From: Buttiauxella izardii
Lineage (GTDB): Bacteria; Pseudomonadota; Gammaproteobacteria; Enterobacterales; Enterobacteriaceae
Reading direction: 5' to 3'
Assembly: GCF_003601925.1 (NCBI RefSeq)
Contig: NZ_QZWH01000010.1
Coordinates: 1 to 64,000 of the forward strand
DNA: 64,000 nt
The translations under genes and the position numbers were made by a program. Under the pieces are notes generated by a model. It was not told the DNA's origin and made no database searches. It saw nothing but the letters and a program-made list of their open reading frames with translations. Shown piece after piece: positions 30,122 to 39,346 of the stretch (position 1 is the first letter of the stretch; every line of letters starts with the position of its first letter).

Positions 30122-31348
30122 CTATCCATCCAGTGATGCTAATTTCCCAAATGTGCCATGTACCACATTCCCGCCTCGTTCTAGGCTATCCATATAGTCG
30201 GCATACCACTGAAGCATTTCCCGGCGACCATCCAGATATTGGGCATGGTTGTACGTGCCACGGATGGAGTTCTTATCAACGTGAGCGAGCTGCGTTTCAA
30301 TCCAGGCAGTGTTGTATCCCTGTTCATGCAGAATGGTACTCATGGTGTGGCGGAAGCCGTGGCCTGTTGCTTTCCCATCATAGCCAATGCGTTTAATCAC
30401 TTGGTTTATGCTGGCTTCACTCATTGGTTTGCCAGCATCGTTACGCCCGGGGAATACATACTTTCCGCGTCCGGTAAGCTGGTGGATATCTTCAAGCAAA
30501 GATTTTGCCTGTCTGGATAATGGCACAACGTGGGGACGTCTCATCTTCATCCGTTCGGCGGGGATCTGCCAGATACCTTTTTCAAAGTCGATATCAGACC
30601 ACTCTGAAGCACGTAGCTCAATTGTTCTCAATCCGGTGAGCATCAATAGGCGCGTACCGTTGCGAGTCAGCCGGCTTCCGCTGTAGTCATTCAAGGATGA
30701 GAGAAATGCTGGTATTTGCTCAACTTTCAAGTGAGGAAAGTGGCTTTGCTTTGGCGTGAGAAGCGCTCCTGATAAATCAGACACCGGGTTGTGCTTGGCT
30801 TTGCCAGTGATAATGGCAAAGGTATAAATCTGCTTACATGCCTGTCTGACTTTTTTCAGCTTGTGCAGAACATTGCGCAATTCCATCTTGCGCAGCACTT
30901 CCAGCATGTCGGTGGGTGTCAGGCTGGTAATGTCGGCTTTGCCAATAAATGGGAATACATCCATTTCAAGGCATGCCAGCATTGAATCGGCATACTCTTT
31001 CGTCCACTTTGCAGATTTATATACATGCCATTCCAAAGCGACAGACTTGAAAGAGTTAATAACAGCCCGCTCCTTCTCTCGCTTCTCTTCCTGCTTTAAC
31101 GCTCCCGGATCACCACCAGCAGCAATTACCCTTTTTGCCTCGTCGCGCTTTACTCTGGCATCAGCCAAAAGCACATCAGGGTATACCCCCACAGCAAGCA
31201 GTTTTTCTTTGCCTGCAGCACGATACTTTAGCCGCCAGTACTTAGATCCATTCGGATTCACTAACAGATATAGGCCGCCACCATCTGCCAACTTATACGG
31301 CTTATCTTTTCCCTTGGCGGTGCTTACCTGGCGGGCATTAAGTTTCAT
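30122..31348 (-). CDS. intS: Tyrosine integrase, IntS-like
   Basis: 408 residues: N-terminal DUF4102 arm-binding domain (YKLADGGGLYLLVNPNGSKY, about 18-37), core-binding domain (about 95-185), and catalytic domain with Arg in LTGLRTIEL (about 241), HGFRHTMST (about 334) and the Tyr block GTYNHAQYLDGRR. It belongs with P4/CPS-53-type integrases that use tRNA 3' ends, and it lies next to tRNA-Arg(CCU), as do the integrases of argW elements. TGGGGGTA at 31351, next to the start codon, matches the arm-type motif, so the enzyme may control its own gene. Confidence 0.9.
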   Translation of the reverse strand: MKLNARQVSTAKGKDKPYKLADGGGLYLLVNPNGSKYWRLKYRAAGKEKLLAVGVYPDVLLADARVKRDEAKRVIAAGGDPGALKQEEKREKERAVINSFKSVALEWHVYKSAKWTKEYADSMLACLEMDVFPFIGKADITSLTPTDMLEVLRKMELRNVLHKLKKVRQACKQIYTFAIITGKAKHNPVSDLSGALLTPKQSHFPHLKVEQIPAFLSSLNDYSGSRLTRNGTRLLMLTGLRTIELRASEWSDIDFEKGIWQIPAERMKMRRPHVVPLSRQAKSLLEDIHQLTGRGKYVFPGRNDAGKPMSEASINQVIKRIGYDGKATGHGFRHTMSTILHEQGYNTAWIETQLAHVDKNSIRGTYNHAQYLDGRREMLQWYADYMDSLERGGNVVHGTFGKLASLDG

Positions 31349-31381
31349 GTTGGGGGTATCTCATTTCATTGAACGGGAAGC

Positions 31382-31401
31382 TACCCCCAAATGTACCCCC
31401 A
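31382..31401. other. Putative integrase arm-type sites, right
   Basis: TACCCCCA twice, starts 12 bp apart (31382, 31394), matching the pair at 10191/10203; an inverted copy TGGGGGTA is at 31351. Confidence 0.5.
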
Positions 31402-31512
31402 TATGACTGTAGATTTCAATAGATGTTAGTAGACGTTGAGATACTGGGATATGGCTATATAGGTTGATTTATTGGGGTTTTACAGACTTAAGTAGACGGC
31501 AGGATGTGTGTG

Positions 31513-31533
31513 AATGGTGTCCCCTGCAGGAAT
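31513..31533. other. Putative attR within the tRNA-Arg 3' end
   Basis: AATGGTGTCCCCTGCAGGAA at the tRNA 3' end (including encoded CCA) matches the attL segment apart from a two-base gap. The tRNA stays complete after integration. Confidence 0.65.
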
Positions 31534-31589
31534 CGAACCTGCAACTAGCCCTTAGGAGGGGCTTGTTATATCCATTTAACTAAGAGGAC
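31515..31589 (-). tRNA. argW: tRNA-Arg(CCU)
   Basis: The minus strand reads GTCCTCTTAG at the 5' end, anticodon loop CTCCTAA with anticodon CCT, T-arm with GGTTCGATTCC, and AGGGGAC-A-CCA at the 3' end. The acceptor stem GTCCTCT/AGGGGAC pairs with one G-U. CCA is encoded. It decodes AGG. In E. coli the same gene (argW) next to yfdC is an integration hot spot for prophages. Confidence 0.95.
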
Positions 31590-31590
31590 A

Positions 31591-31717
31591 AATACCCTTC
31601 ATACTTCAAGTTGTCTGTGCGTTGGCTTCCTCGTTCACCCCAGTCACTTACTGGAGTAAGCTCCAGGGGATTCACTGCGTCGCCGCCTTCATACAACTCG
31701 AATTATTTTGGGTATTT
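31591..31717. repeat. MITE-like enterobacterial palindromic repeat
   Basis: About 127 bp bounded by AATACCC and GGGTATT with inner inverted parts (CTTCAAGTTG / CAACTCGAATT) and a central GC-rich palindrome near CTTACTGGAGTAAG. It resembles intergenic repeats common in Serratia, Erwinia and related genera. It lies immediately upstream of the tRNA-Arg gene, between it and any promoter. Confidence 0.65.
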
Positions 31718-31811
31718 ATACCCAACAAACAGGTATTGCGGGCAGTAGTATACCCGCTTTTGGCTTGCCGTTAAGGGGCTGGCCTGCTGATTGCCTGAAA
31801 CGTAACCAGTT

Positions 31812-32777
31812 TTATGTGCGCCGCGTCTGCTTTTCGCTTTTGTCCGGTTCTGCGCCGCCTTCAACTTCCTGTTTGCGTTTCGCTTTAGCTTTCGCCTCGG
31901 CTTTTTTCTTGTTGCTCATATCGTTACGGATTTGCGCGTGGCTTATCAGCGCGAAGATAAACGTGCCGCCGCAAATGTTGCCCGCAAGGGTTGGCAGGGC
32001 GAACGGCCAGAAGAATTCGCTCCAGTGAATGGTGCCGTTAAAGACGAGGTAGAGGATTTCCACCGAGCCGACCACGATATGAGTTAAATCACCGAGCGCG
32101 ACCAGCCAGGTCATGATGATGATCACCACGATTTTTGCCGCCCCCGCAGACGGGAACATCCACACCATGGTGGCGATAATCCAGCCGGAAATAATCGCGT
32201 TGGCGAACATCTCCCCCGGCGTGTTGTGCATCACATCCATGCCGATAGAAACGAACGCATCGCGGGTTTCTTCGTCAAATATCGGCATATATTCAAACGC
32301 ATAAGCCGCAAGGCCGGTGCCGATAATGTTCCCCAACAGAACCATGCCCCATAATCGCATCAACAGCAGGAAGTTGCTGCCGCTCGGCTTTTGCATCACG
32401 GGCAGGACGGCGGTAACGGTGTTTTCAGTAAACAGTTGTTGGCGCGCCATAATGACGATGATAAAGCCAAAGGTGTAGCCGAGGTTTTCGAGTAAGAAAC
32501 TGCCGGGCACGCCTTCGAGATTGACGTGAAATATCCCTTTTGCCAGCAGCGATGCGCCCATCGATAACCCGGCGGCAACCGCTGACCAAAACAGCGCCAT
32601 TGCGTCGCGTTCCAGCTCCTTTTCCCCGTCCTGGCGAATGTGTTCGTGAATCGCCATTGCCCGCGATGGCAGTTGTTCCTCGTCTACTTCAATTTCTTCC
32701 CCGTGATCTTTTTCGTCACTTTCGACCTCAATTTCATCGGTGGACTTGTTGATTTTTTCTTCTTTAATTTCACCCAT
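31812..32777 (-). CDS. yfdC: Formate/nitrite transporter family protein YfdC
   Basis: 321 residues from the ATG at 32777, chosen by likeness to E. coli YfdC; a GTG at 32789 is possible. An acidic N-terminus (EIEVESDEKDHGEEIEVDEE) is followed by IHEHIRQDGEKELERDAMAL and about six membrane segments of the FNT fold (for example LENLGYTFGFIIVIMARQQL), and a Lys/Arg-rich tail. Substrate unknown. In E. coli it also neighbours argW and mlaA; here the ccm operon lies between yfdC and mlaA. Confidence 0.85.
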   Translation of the reverse strand: MGEIKEEKINKSTDEIEVESDEKDHGEEIEVDEEQLPSRAMAIHEHIRQDGEKELERDAMALFWSAVAAGLSMGASLLAKGIFHVNLEGVPGSFLLENLGYTFGFIIVIMARQQLFTENTVTAVLPVMQKPSGSNFLLLMRLWGMVLLGNIIGTGLAAYAFEYMPIFDEETRDAFVSIGMDVMHNTPGEMFANAIISGWIIATMVWMFPSAGAAKIVVIIIMTWLVALGDLTHIVVGSVEILYLVFNGTIHWSEFFWPFALPTLAGNICGGTFIFALISHAQIRNDMSNKKKAEAKAKAKRKQEVEGGAEPDKSEKQTRRT

Positions 32778-32982
32778 TTTTAAGGCCACTCACTCATTAT
32801 TGACTCATCTAAGCGTAGCGGCTTTTGGCGTTGTTCCCCGCCTTGCGGGCTAAATTGAGATAATTTTGATCTCGGGTGTGCGGATTACCTCTTTTGGAGT
32901 ACCGCAGCGGCGCTAGCCCAACTGGAGCAAAGCCTCTGATGTGTTATGATTTTGCATCCCGAGACAAGGAGCGACTCCCCAA

Positions 32983-33591
32983 ATGCTAGAAGCGATTAAC
33001 CTGACCTGCATCCGCGATGACCGCACGTTATTTAGCGAGCTGTCGTTTAGCGTATCGCCAGGTGAGATGGTGCAAATCGCGGGCAAAAATGGCGCGGGGA
33101 AAACGTCACTGTTGCGGATTCTGGCGGGGCTTGCGCAGGTGGAAGAAGGCGAAGTCAAGTGGCAGGGCGAAGGTTTATCCCGCGCACGTTATCAATATCA
33201 TCAGGATTTGCTGTGGCTTGGGCATCAGCCTGGCATCAAAACCGTTCTTACCGCATTTGAAAATCTGAGCTTTTATCACGCTCAAAGCGCGGAATCCCTA
33301 CGTTGGCAAGCACTCACTGAAGTGGGTTTGTTGGGTTTTGAAGATGTGCCGGTTAACCAACTTTCTGCCGGGCAGCAGCGTCGAGTGGCGCTGGCGCGTT
33401 TGTGGTTAAGTTCGCAAAAACTCTGGATTCTGGATGAGCCTTTTACCGCGATTGATGTGACGGGCGTAGAAAAACTCACTCGCCAGTTACAGCGCCACAC
33501 CGAAAATGGCGGCATGGTGATTCTTACTACGCATCAGCCGTTGGCGGTTGAGAAGGTTCGTCAGATTCATTTGCAGGAGATCCTGGCATGA
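32983..33591 (+). CDS. ccmA: Heme exporter ATP-binding protein CcmA
   Basis: 202 residues, a minimal ABC ATPase: Walker [12 protein letters not shown] (about 38-48), signature [13 protein letters not shown] (about 128-140), Walker [13 protein letters not shown] (about 148-159). With CcmB and CcmC it forms the complex that releases heme-loaded CcmE in the periplasm. First gene of a complete ccmA-H operon; the stop overlaps ccmB by 4 bp. The upstream 190 bp, divergent from yfdC, hold its promoter. Confidence 0.95.
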   Translation: MLEAINLTCIRDDRTLFSELSFSVSPGEMVQIAGKNGAGKTSLLRILAGLAQVEEGEVKWQGEGLSRARYQYHQDLLWLGHQPGIKTVLTAFENLSFYHAQSAESLRWQALTEVGLLGFEDVPVNQLSAGQQRRVALARLWLSSQKLWILDEPFTAIDVTGVEKLTRQLQRHTENGGMVILTTHQPLAVEKVRQIHLQEILA

Positions 33592-34247
33592 TGCGCCGAA
33601 TTTTCCTGCATGAGCTGCGCGTGGTGTTCCGCAAAGGCGCGGAAATCGCCAATCCTCTGTGGTTCTTTCTGATTGTTATCACCCTGTTTCCTTTGGGAAT
33701 TGGCCCGGAGCCGCAGCTTCTGGCGCGTATTGCGCCGGGCGTGATTTGGGTAGCGGCGCTGCTGGCGTCGTTACTGGCGATGGACAGATTATTTCGTGAT
33801 GACTTCCAGGATGGCACGCTTGAGCAACTGATGCTGTTGCCGATCCCTTTGCCGATGGTGGTGTTAGCGAAAGTGACCGCTCACTGGGTGGTGACGGGGT
33901 TGCCGCTGCTGATCCTCTCGCCGCTCGCCGCATTGCTGTTAGGTATGGATTTTTACGGCTGGCAGGTGATGGCGCTGACGCTGCTTATTGGGACGCCGAC
34001 ATTGAGTTTCCTCGGCGCGCCGGGCGTGGGTTTAACGGTGGGATTACGGCGCAGCGGCGTGCTGCTGAGTTTGCTGGTTTTACCGCTCACGATTCCGCTG
34101 CTGATTTTTGCCACTGCGGCGATGGATGCGGCTTCTATGCATCTTCCGGTCGATGGGTATCTGGCCATTTTAGGTGCGCTGCTGGCGGGCAGTGCGACGT
34201 TAAGCCCGTTTGCGACAGCGGCGGCGCTACGTGTGAGTATTCAATAA
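33588..34247 (+). CDS. ccmB: Heme exporter membrane protein CcmB
   Basis: 219 residues with six hydrophobic segments and the cytoplasmic sequence [20 protein letters not shown] (about 65-84) typical of CcmB. Membrane part of the CcmAB ABC transporter. It overlaps ccmA by 4 bp. A REP palindrome follows before ccmC, breaking the otherwise tight spacing of the operon. Confidence 0.95.
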   Translation: MMRRIFLHELRVVFRKGAEIANPLWFFLIVITLFPLGIGPEPQLLARIAPGVIWVAALLASLLAMDRLFRDDFQDGTLEQLMLLPIPLPMVVLAKVTAHWVVTGLPLLILSPLAALLLGMDFYGWQVMALTLLIGTPTLSFLGAPGVGLTVGLRRSGVLLSLLVLPLTIPLLIFATAAMDAASMHLPVDGYLAILGALLAGSATLSPFATAAALRVSIQ

Positions 34248-34254
34248 TTAAAAA

Positions 34255-34285
34255 TGTCGGATGACGCTTCGCTTATCCGACCTAC
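34255..34285. repeat. REP-type palindrome inside the ccm operon
   Basis: TGTCGGATGACGCTTCGCTT then ATCCGACCTAC, between ccmB and ccmC. REP hairpins within operons can stabilise the upstream mRNA segment. Confidence 0.85.
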
Positions 34286-34328
34286 AAGTTCTAACCCGAT
34301 TTTGTCGATATTTTGTGAGCAAATGATT

Positions 34329-35066
34329 ATGTGGAAATGGTTACATCAGCTCGCTAAACCCGAGCGGCTTTACCTGCTTTGCGGGCGTCTGGTGCCGTGG
34401 TTTGCGCTAGTCAGCGCGGTGCTGTTGGTGGTCGGTTGTCTCTGGGGCTTCGGTTTTGCGCCTGCGGATTACCAACAAGGCCAAAGCTACCGCATCATGT
34501 ATCTGCATGTCCCGGCGGCTATCTGGTCGATGGGGATTTACGGCTCGATGGCGGTGGCGGCGTTTATCGGCCTGGTGTGGCAGATGAAAATGTCTGACCT
34601 CGCCGTGGCAGCGATGGCTCCTGTTGGCGCGGTGTTTACCTTTATCGCTCTGGTCACCGGTTCCGCCTGGGGTAAACCGATGTGGGGAACCTGGTGGGTG
34701 TGGGATGCGCGTCTGACATCCGAACTGGTGCTGCTGTTTCTCTATATCGGCGTGATTGCGCTTTATAACGCGTTTGACGACCGCCGCCTGGCGGGGCGTG
34801 CGGCGGGCATTCTGGTGCTGGTGGGTGTGGTGAATTTGCCGATTATCCATTTCTCCGTCGAGTGGTGGAACACGCTGCATCAGGGTTCGACCAATATGCA
34901 GCAAAGTATCGACCCTTCCATGCGCACGCCGCTGCGCCTGACGATTTTCGGTTTCCTGATGCTGTTTATCACGCTGACGTTAATGCGCCTGCGTAACCTC
35001 ATTTTGCTTCAGGAACAGCGTCGCCCGTGGGTAATGGAGCTGGCGAATAAAGGGAGAAACGCATGA
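34329..35066 (+). CDS. ccmC: Heme exporter protein CcmC
   Basis: 245 residues from the ATG at 34329 (MWKWLHQLAKPERLYLLCGR), the same length as E. coli CcmC; an in-frame ATG lies two codons earlier and an open frame extends back to 34254 through the REP, which is not coding. Six membrane segments and the tryptophan-rich heme-handling motif WGTWWVWDARLTSE (about 115-128), with flanking His. It presents heme to CcmE. The stop overlaps ccmD by 4 bp. Confidence 0.95.
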   Translation: MWKWLHQLAKPERLYLLCGRLVPWFALVSAVLLVVGCLWGFGFAPADYQQGQSYRIMYLHVPAAIWSMGIYGSMAVAAFIGLVWQMKMSDLAVAAMAPVGAVFTFIALVTGSAWGKPMWGTWWVWDARLTSELVLLFLYIGVIALYNAFDDRRLAGRAAGILVLVGVVNLPIIHFSVEWWNTLHQGSTNMQQSIDPSMRTPLRLTIFGFLMLFITLTLMRLRNLILLQEQRRPWVMELANKGRNA

Positions 35067-35275
35067 ATAGCGCCTTTTTAAACTGGGCAGACTTTTTCGC
35101 CATGGGCGGTTATGCGTTTTACGTCTGGCTCGCCGTCGCGCTGACATTTATCCCATTATTCCTGTTGGTGGTGCATACCCGTATGCAGCGCCGCACCATT
35201 TTAAATTCTGTCTCGCGCCAGCAGGCACGGGAAAAACGGATCCAGGCGGCACGGCAAGCAGAGGGAACTGAATGA
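35063..35275 (+). CDS. ccmD: Heme exporter protein CcmD
   Basis: 70 residues with a single membrane span ([20 protein letters not shown]) and a basic C-terminal tail ([18 protein letters not shown]). Holds CcmE to the CcmABC complex. Overlaps ccmC and ccmE by 4 bp each. Confidence 0.95.
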   Translation: MNSAFLNWADFFAMGGYAFYVWLAVALTFIPLFLLVVHTRMQRRTILNSVSRQQAREKRIQAARQAEGTE

Positions 35276-35751
35276 ATACTCGTCGCAAAAATCGACTTTA
35301 TCTGGCGCTGGCGGTGCTGGTCGGGTTGGGGCTGACCATCACGCTGGTATTGTACGCGCTGCGCAGCAATATCGACCTGTTTTATACGCCGAGCGAAATC
35401 CTCTATGGCAAAGGCGAAAGCCATCAGTTGCCGGAAGTCGGGCAGCGTTTACGCGTAGGCGGGATGGTTCAGCCGGGCAGCGTGAAGCGCGATAACCAAA
35501 CGCTGAAAGTGACGTTCAAACTTTACGATGCCAGCGGCGTGGTGGATGTCAGCTACGTTGGCATTTTGCCGGATTTGTTCCGTGAGGGGCAGGGGGTGGT
35601 CGCACAAGGCGTGTTCGAAACGGGAAACCGCATAGAAGCGAAAGAAGTGCTGGCGAAGCACGATGAAAATTACACGCCGCCAGAAGTGAAAGAAGCGATG
35701 GATAAAAATCACCAGCGCGCGCCACAGGCCTATAAGGATAACGCTTCATGA
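35272..35751 (+). CDS. ccmE: Heme chaperone CcmE
   Basis: 159 residues: N-terminal membrane anchor ([20 protein letters not shown]), periplasmic OB-fold, and the heme-binding motif [13 protein letters not shown] with His and Tyr four residues apart. The His forms a covalent bond with heme before delivery to CcmF/H. Overlaps ccmD and ccmF by 4 bp. Confidence 0.95.
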   Translation: MNTRRKNRLYLALAVLVGLGLTITLVLYALRSNIDLFYTPSEILYGKGESHQLPEVGQRLRVGGMVQPGSVKRDNQTLKVTFKLYDASGVVDVSYVGILPDLFREGQGVVAQGVFETGNRIEAKEVLAKHDENYTPPEVKEAMDKNHQRAPQAYKDNAS

Positions 35752-37700
35752 TGCCAGAAATCGGCAGTTTCTTGCTTTGCCTGGCACTTGGCTGGTCATT
35801 GTTACTCAGTGTTTACCCGTTGTGGGGCGTGGCGCGTAATGACTCGCGTTTGATGGCCTCATCCCGCCCGTTGGCGTGGGCGTTGTTTATCACGCTGTGT
35901 GCCTGTTTCCTGGTGCTGGTGAACGCGTTTGTGGTGAACGATTTCACTGTGCTGTACGTCGCCAGTAACTCAAACACCGAATTGCCGGTCTGGTATCGCG
36001 TGGCCGCCACCTGGGGCGCGCATGAAGGTTCGCTGCTGTTGTGGGTTTTACTGCTCAGCGGCTGGACGTTTGCCGTGGCGTTGTTCAGCCGCAGCATGCC
36101 GCAAGATGCGGTAGCGCGCGTGCTGGCAGTAATGGGGATGATTAATTTCGGCTTCCTGTTGTTTATCATTTTCACTTCGAATCCTTTCACCCGCACGCTG
36201 CCGGATTTCCCGATTGAAGGGCGCGACCTGAACCCGCTGTTGCAGGATATCGGGCTGATTTTCCACCCGCCGTTGCTGTACATGGGTTACGTCGGTTTCT
36301 CCGTGGCGTTTGCGTTTTCAATTGCGGCATTAATGGCCGGGAAACTCGATTCCGCCTGGGCACGCTGGACTCGTCCGTGGACGTTGGCGGCGTGGTCGTT
36401 TTTAACCATCGGCATTGTGTTAGGTTCGGCCTGGGCTTATTACGAGCTGGGCTGGGGCGGCTGGTGGTTCTGGGACCCGGTAGAAAACGCCTCGTTTATG
36501 CCGTGGCTGGCGGGCACGGCGCTGATTCACTCGCTTTCAGTAACAGAAAAGCGCGGCAGCTTTAAAGCCTGGACGGTACTGCTGGCGATTACCGCGTTTT
36601 CGCTTTGCTTGCTGGGAACTTTCCTGGTGCGTTCCGGCGTGCTGGTATCGGTGCATTCATTTGCCTCAGACCCCGCGCGCGGCATGTTTATCCTCGCCTT
36701 CCTGGTGATTGTGATTGGCGGCTCGCTGCTGCTGTACGCAGTGAAAGGTAGCAAAGTGCGCTCGCGTGTCGGCAACAGTTTGTGGTCGCGGGAATCCTTT
36801 TTACTCGGCAATAACGTATTACTGATCGCCGCCATGCTAGTGGTGTTACTCGGCACGTTGCTACCGCTGGTGCACAAACAGCTTGGGCTGGGCAGTATTT
36901 CTATCGGCGAACCGTTCTTCAATACCATGTTTACCGCGCTGATGGCGCCGTTTGCGCTGCTGCTTGGTATTGGCCCGTTAGTGCGCTGGCGTCGTGATGA
37001 ACCGCAAAAGCTGGTGAAGCGCCTGGTGATTGCCGTGGTAGTGACCGTCGCGCTGGCGTTAATTCTGCCGTGGCTGATGCAGGATCGCGTTGAAGCGATG
37101 ACGGTGGTCGGTTTGCTGATGGCGGTCTGGGTGTTTGTGCTGGCGTTGACCGAAGTGTACGACCGCGCCACGCATCGTTATGGCCTGCTGAAAGGGCTAT
37201 GGAAATTACCGCGCAGCCACTGGGGCATGGTGTTTGGGCATCTGGGACTGGCGGTGACGGTAGTCGGCATCGCGTTTAGCCAGAACTACAGCATTGAACG
37301 CGATGTGCGGATGAAAGCAGGCGACAGCATCGACATTCATCAATATCACTTTGTGTTCCGTGACGTGCATGAACTGACCGGCCCGAACTACCGTGGCGGC
37401 GTGGGGATTATCGACGTCACGCGCAACGGTAAACCTGAAGCCACGCTGCATGCGGAAAAGCGCTTCTATAACAGTAATCGCGCAATGATGACCGAAGCGG
37501 CCATCGACGGTGGCGTAACGCGTGACCTGTACGCGGCGCTCGGCGAGGAATTGGACGACGGAAGCTGGGCAGTGCGCCTGTATTACAAACCGTTCGTGCG
37601 CTGGATTTGGATGGGCGGGATTTTGATGACGATTGGCGGCCTGTTCTGCCTGTTCGACCCGCGTTATCGCCAGCGTAAAAACCAGCCGGAGGCTGCATGA
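35748..37700 (+). CDS. ccmF: Cytochrome c heme lyase subunit CcmF
   Basis: 650 residues with about fifteen membrane segments. The WWD motif [20 protein letters not shown] (about 236-255) binds heme; conserved His residues flank it. Together with CcmH it joins heme to apocytochrome c in the periplasm. Overlaps ccmE and ccmG by 4 bp. Confidence 0.95.
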   Translation: MMPEIGSFLLCLALGWSLLLSVYPLWGVARNDSRLMASSRPLAWALFITLCACFLVLVNAFVVNDFTVLYVASNSNTELPVWYRVAATWGAHEGSLLLWVLLLSGWTFAVALFSRSMPQDAVARVLAVMGMINFGFLLFIIFTSNPFTRTLPDFPIEGRDLNPLLQDIGLIFHPPLLYMGYVGFSVAFAFSIAALMAGKLDSAWARWTRPWTLAAWSFLTIGIVLGSAWAYYELGWGGWWFWDPVENASFMPWLAGTALIHSLSVTEKRGSFKAWTVLLAITAFSLCLLGTFLVRSGVLVSVHSFASDPARGMFILAFLVIVIGGSLLLYAVKGSKVRSRVGNSLWSRESFLLGNNVLLIAAMLVVLLGTLLPLVHKQLGLGSISIGEPFFNTMFTALMAPFALLLGIGPLVRWRRDEPQKLVKRLVIAVVVTVALALILPWLMQDRVEAMTVVGLLMAVWVFVLALTEVYDRATHRYGLLKGLWKLPRSHWGMVFGHLGLAVTVVGIAFSQNYSIERDVRMKAGDSIDIHQYHFVFRDVHELTGPNYRGGVGIIDVTRNGKPEATLHAEKRFYNSNRAMMTEAAIDGGVTRDLYAALGEELDDGSWAVRLYYKPFVRWIWMGGILMTIGGLFCLFDPRYRQRKNQPEAA

Positions 37701-38254
37701 ATCGCAAAGTTTTATTTATCCCGCTGGTGCTGTTTTTGTTGCTGGCGGCGATGTTGCTGTGGCAACTGACGCGTAATGCGCAGGGCGATGACCCGACGAA
37801 TCTGGAATCTGCGTTAGTCGGCAAGCCGGTTCCGGTGTTTCGTCTTGAGTCGCTGGAAAACCCCGGCAAGATTTACGACCAGGCGGTGCTCACCGATGGC
37901 AAACCGTTGTTGCTCAACGTGTGGGCGACTTGGTGCCCGACCTGCCGCGCAGAGCATCAATATCTTAACGGCCTAAAAGCCCAGGGGATTCGCGTGGTCG
38001 GCATGAATTATAAAGACGATCGCAATAAAGCGATTACCTGGCTGAACGAGCTGGGCAATCCGTATGCGCTAAGCCTGTTTGACGGCAACGGCATGTTGGG
38101 CCTGGATTTGGGCGTTTATGGCGCACCGGAAACCTTCCTGATCGACGGCAAAGGGATCATTCGCTATCGCCATGCGGGTGATCTTAACGATCGCGTCTGG
38201 CAGCAGGAAATCAAACCGCTGTGGGATAAATACAATAAGGAGGCCGGGGCATGA
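37697..38254 (+). CDS. ccmG: Thiol:disulfide oxidoreductase CcmG (DsbE)
   Basis: 185 residues: N-terminal anchor (VLFIPLVLFLLLAAMLLWQL) and thioredoxin fold with active site WATWCPTCRAEH (about 76-87). It keeps apocytochrome and CcmH thiols reduced. Overlaps ccmF and ccmH by 4 bp. Confidence 0.95.
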   Translation: MNRKVLFIPLVLFLLLAAMLLWQLTRNAQGDDPTNLESALVGKPVPVFRLESLENPGKIYDQAVLTDGKPLLLNVWATWCPTCRAEHQYLNGLKAQGIRVVGMNYKDDRNKAITWLNELGNPYALSLFDGNGMLGLDLGVYGAPETFLIDGKGIIRYRHAGDLNDRVWQQEIKPLWDKYNKEAGA

Positions 38255-39330
38255 AACGCGGATGGCTACTGATCGTCGCATTCCTGTTTTCGTTTAATGT
38301 CCTGGCGGCAATAGACACTTTCCAGTTTAAAGATGAAGCGCAGGAACAGCAGTTCCGCCAGCTCACCGAGCAGTTGCGCTGCCCGAAATGCCAGAACAAC
38401 AGCATTGCCGATTCCAACGCGATGATTGCCTCTGATATGCGTCTGAAAGTGTACGAGCTGATGCAGCAGGGGAAAACGAAGCAGCAGATTATTGATTACA
38501 TGGTGCAGCGTTACGGTAATTTTGTGACTTATGAACCGCCATTGACGCCAGCCACCGTCGTTTTGTGGGTGCTACCGTTGCTATTTATTCTCGGTGGTGC
38601 GGGTGTGATTGTGCTGCGCAGCCGCAAACGGCGGGTGCATTTTAACGACGAGCTTGAAAACGAAGCACAGCATACCGCTACCCGAAAAGCGCATTTCTGG
38701 TTTTTCGCACCGGGCGCGGTGGTGTTGATTGTGGTGAGCGTGGGCGTTTATCTGAAAACGTCTGATTGGCAAAAGGTGCGGCATTGGCAGCAAATTACCG
38801 CGCAAACGCCGCAGCTTTTGCAGCGTGCTTTAGACCCGCAGGCGAAACCGCTGGATATGCCGGAAATGGCCGATCTCGGACTGGGTTTGCGCACGCGTTT
38901 GCAGCACGAACCCGATAATATTGAGGGCTGGATGATGCTGGGGCGAATTGGTATGGTTCTTAATAATGCATCTACCGCTACACAAGCCTTTGCACATGCG
39001 TATAAACTGTCGCCCTCTAACAGTAATGCAAAGCTGGGCTATGCTGAAGTATTGACCCGCAGCGGCGACCCGCAGGATAACCAACTTGCCGGGGATCTTC
39101 TGCGTGAAATGCTCAAGGCAGATCATACAAATGTTCGCGTATTAAGCCTTCTGGCATTTAATGCTTTTGAACAACAAAATTACCGCGAAGCGATTGGTGC
39201 ATGGCAAATCATGTTGCAAGTCTTACCCGCAAACGATCAGCGTCGGGCTGTGGTGCAAAGAAGCATCGAGCAGGCAAAAGCGGCGTTGGCAGGGAATGGC
39301 AGCACTGAAGTACGCAGCGGAGAGCAATAA
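38251..39330 (+). CDS. ccmH: Cytochrome c maturation protein CcmH, fused CcmH-CcmI
   Basis: 359 residues. A signal peptide, then LRCPKCQNNSIADSNAMIAS (about 43-62) with the redox CxxC, a membrane segment (VVLWVLPLLFILGGAGVIVL), and a C-terminal TPR region (GWMMLGRIGMVLNNASTATQ) corresponding to CcmI of other bacteria. This is the long E. coli-type fusion. Last ccm gene; mlaA follows after 16 bp without an obvious terminator. Confidence 0.95.
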   Translation: MKRGWLLIVAFLFSFNVLAAIDTFQFKDEAQEQQFRQLTEQLRCPKCQNNSIADSNAMIASDMRLKVYELMQQGKTKQQIIDYMVQRYGNFVTYEPPLTPATVVLWVLPLLFILGGAGVIVLRSRKRRVHFNDELENEAQHTATRKAHFWFFAPGAVVLIVVSVGVYLKTSDWQKVRHWQQITAQTPQLLQRALDPQAKPLDMPEMADLGLGLRTRLQHEPDNIEGWMMLGRIGMVLNNASTATQAFAHAYKLSPSNSNAKLGYAEVLTRSGDPQDNQLAGDLLREMLKADHTNVRVLSLLAFNAFEQQNYREAIGAWQIMLQVLPANDQRRAVVQRSIEQAKAALAGNGSTEVRSGEQ

Positions 39331-39346
39331 TAACAGGGAGAGACAT

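Larger units (their letters stand above)
10115..31533. mobile_element. argW-integrated satellite-like element with a P22-type ejection cassette
   Basis: The bounds are the proposed attL (10115-10131) and the copy overlapping the 3' end of tRNA-Arg (31513-31533). It holds an IntS-like tyrosine integrase at the tRNA end, excisionase genes at the far end, AlpA-like regulators, an AntA/AntB antirepressor, an Ash/Icd region, a Toprim-DUF927 primase/helicase, SSB, and four DNA-ejection genes of P22 type. No terminase, portal, coat, tailspike or lysis gene is visible. This content fits a phage satellite or strongly reduced prophage of about 21.4 kb. The exact left boundary depends on the imperfect attL. 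Confidence 0.8.

Noticed and set aside
10115-31533. Complete P22-like prophage
   Set aside because: No terminase, portal, coat, scaffold, tailspike, lysis or repressor region could be found; the control and replication genes are satellite-like.
34254-34328. Longer start for ccmC
   Set aside because: The extension crosses a REP palindrome; the ATG at 34329 gives the usual 245 residues.
39161-39346. Longer start for mlaA
   Set aside because: It lies within ccmH and lacks a signal peptide; the ATG at 39347 gives the lipoprotein signal.
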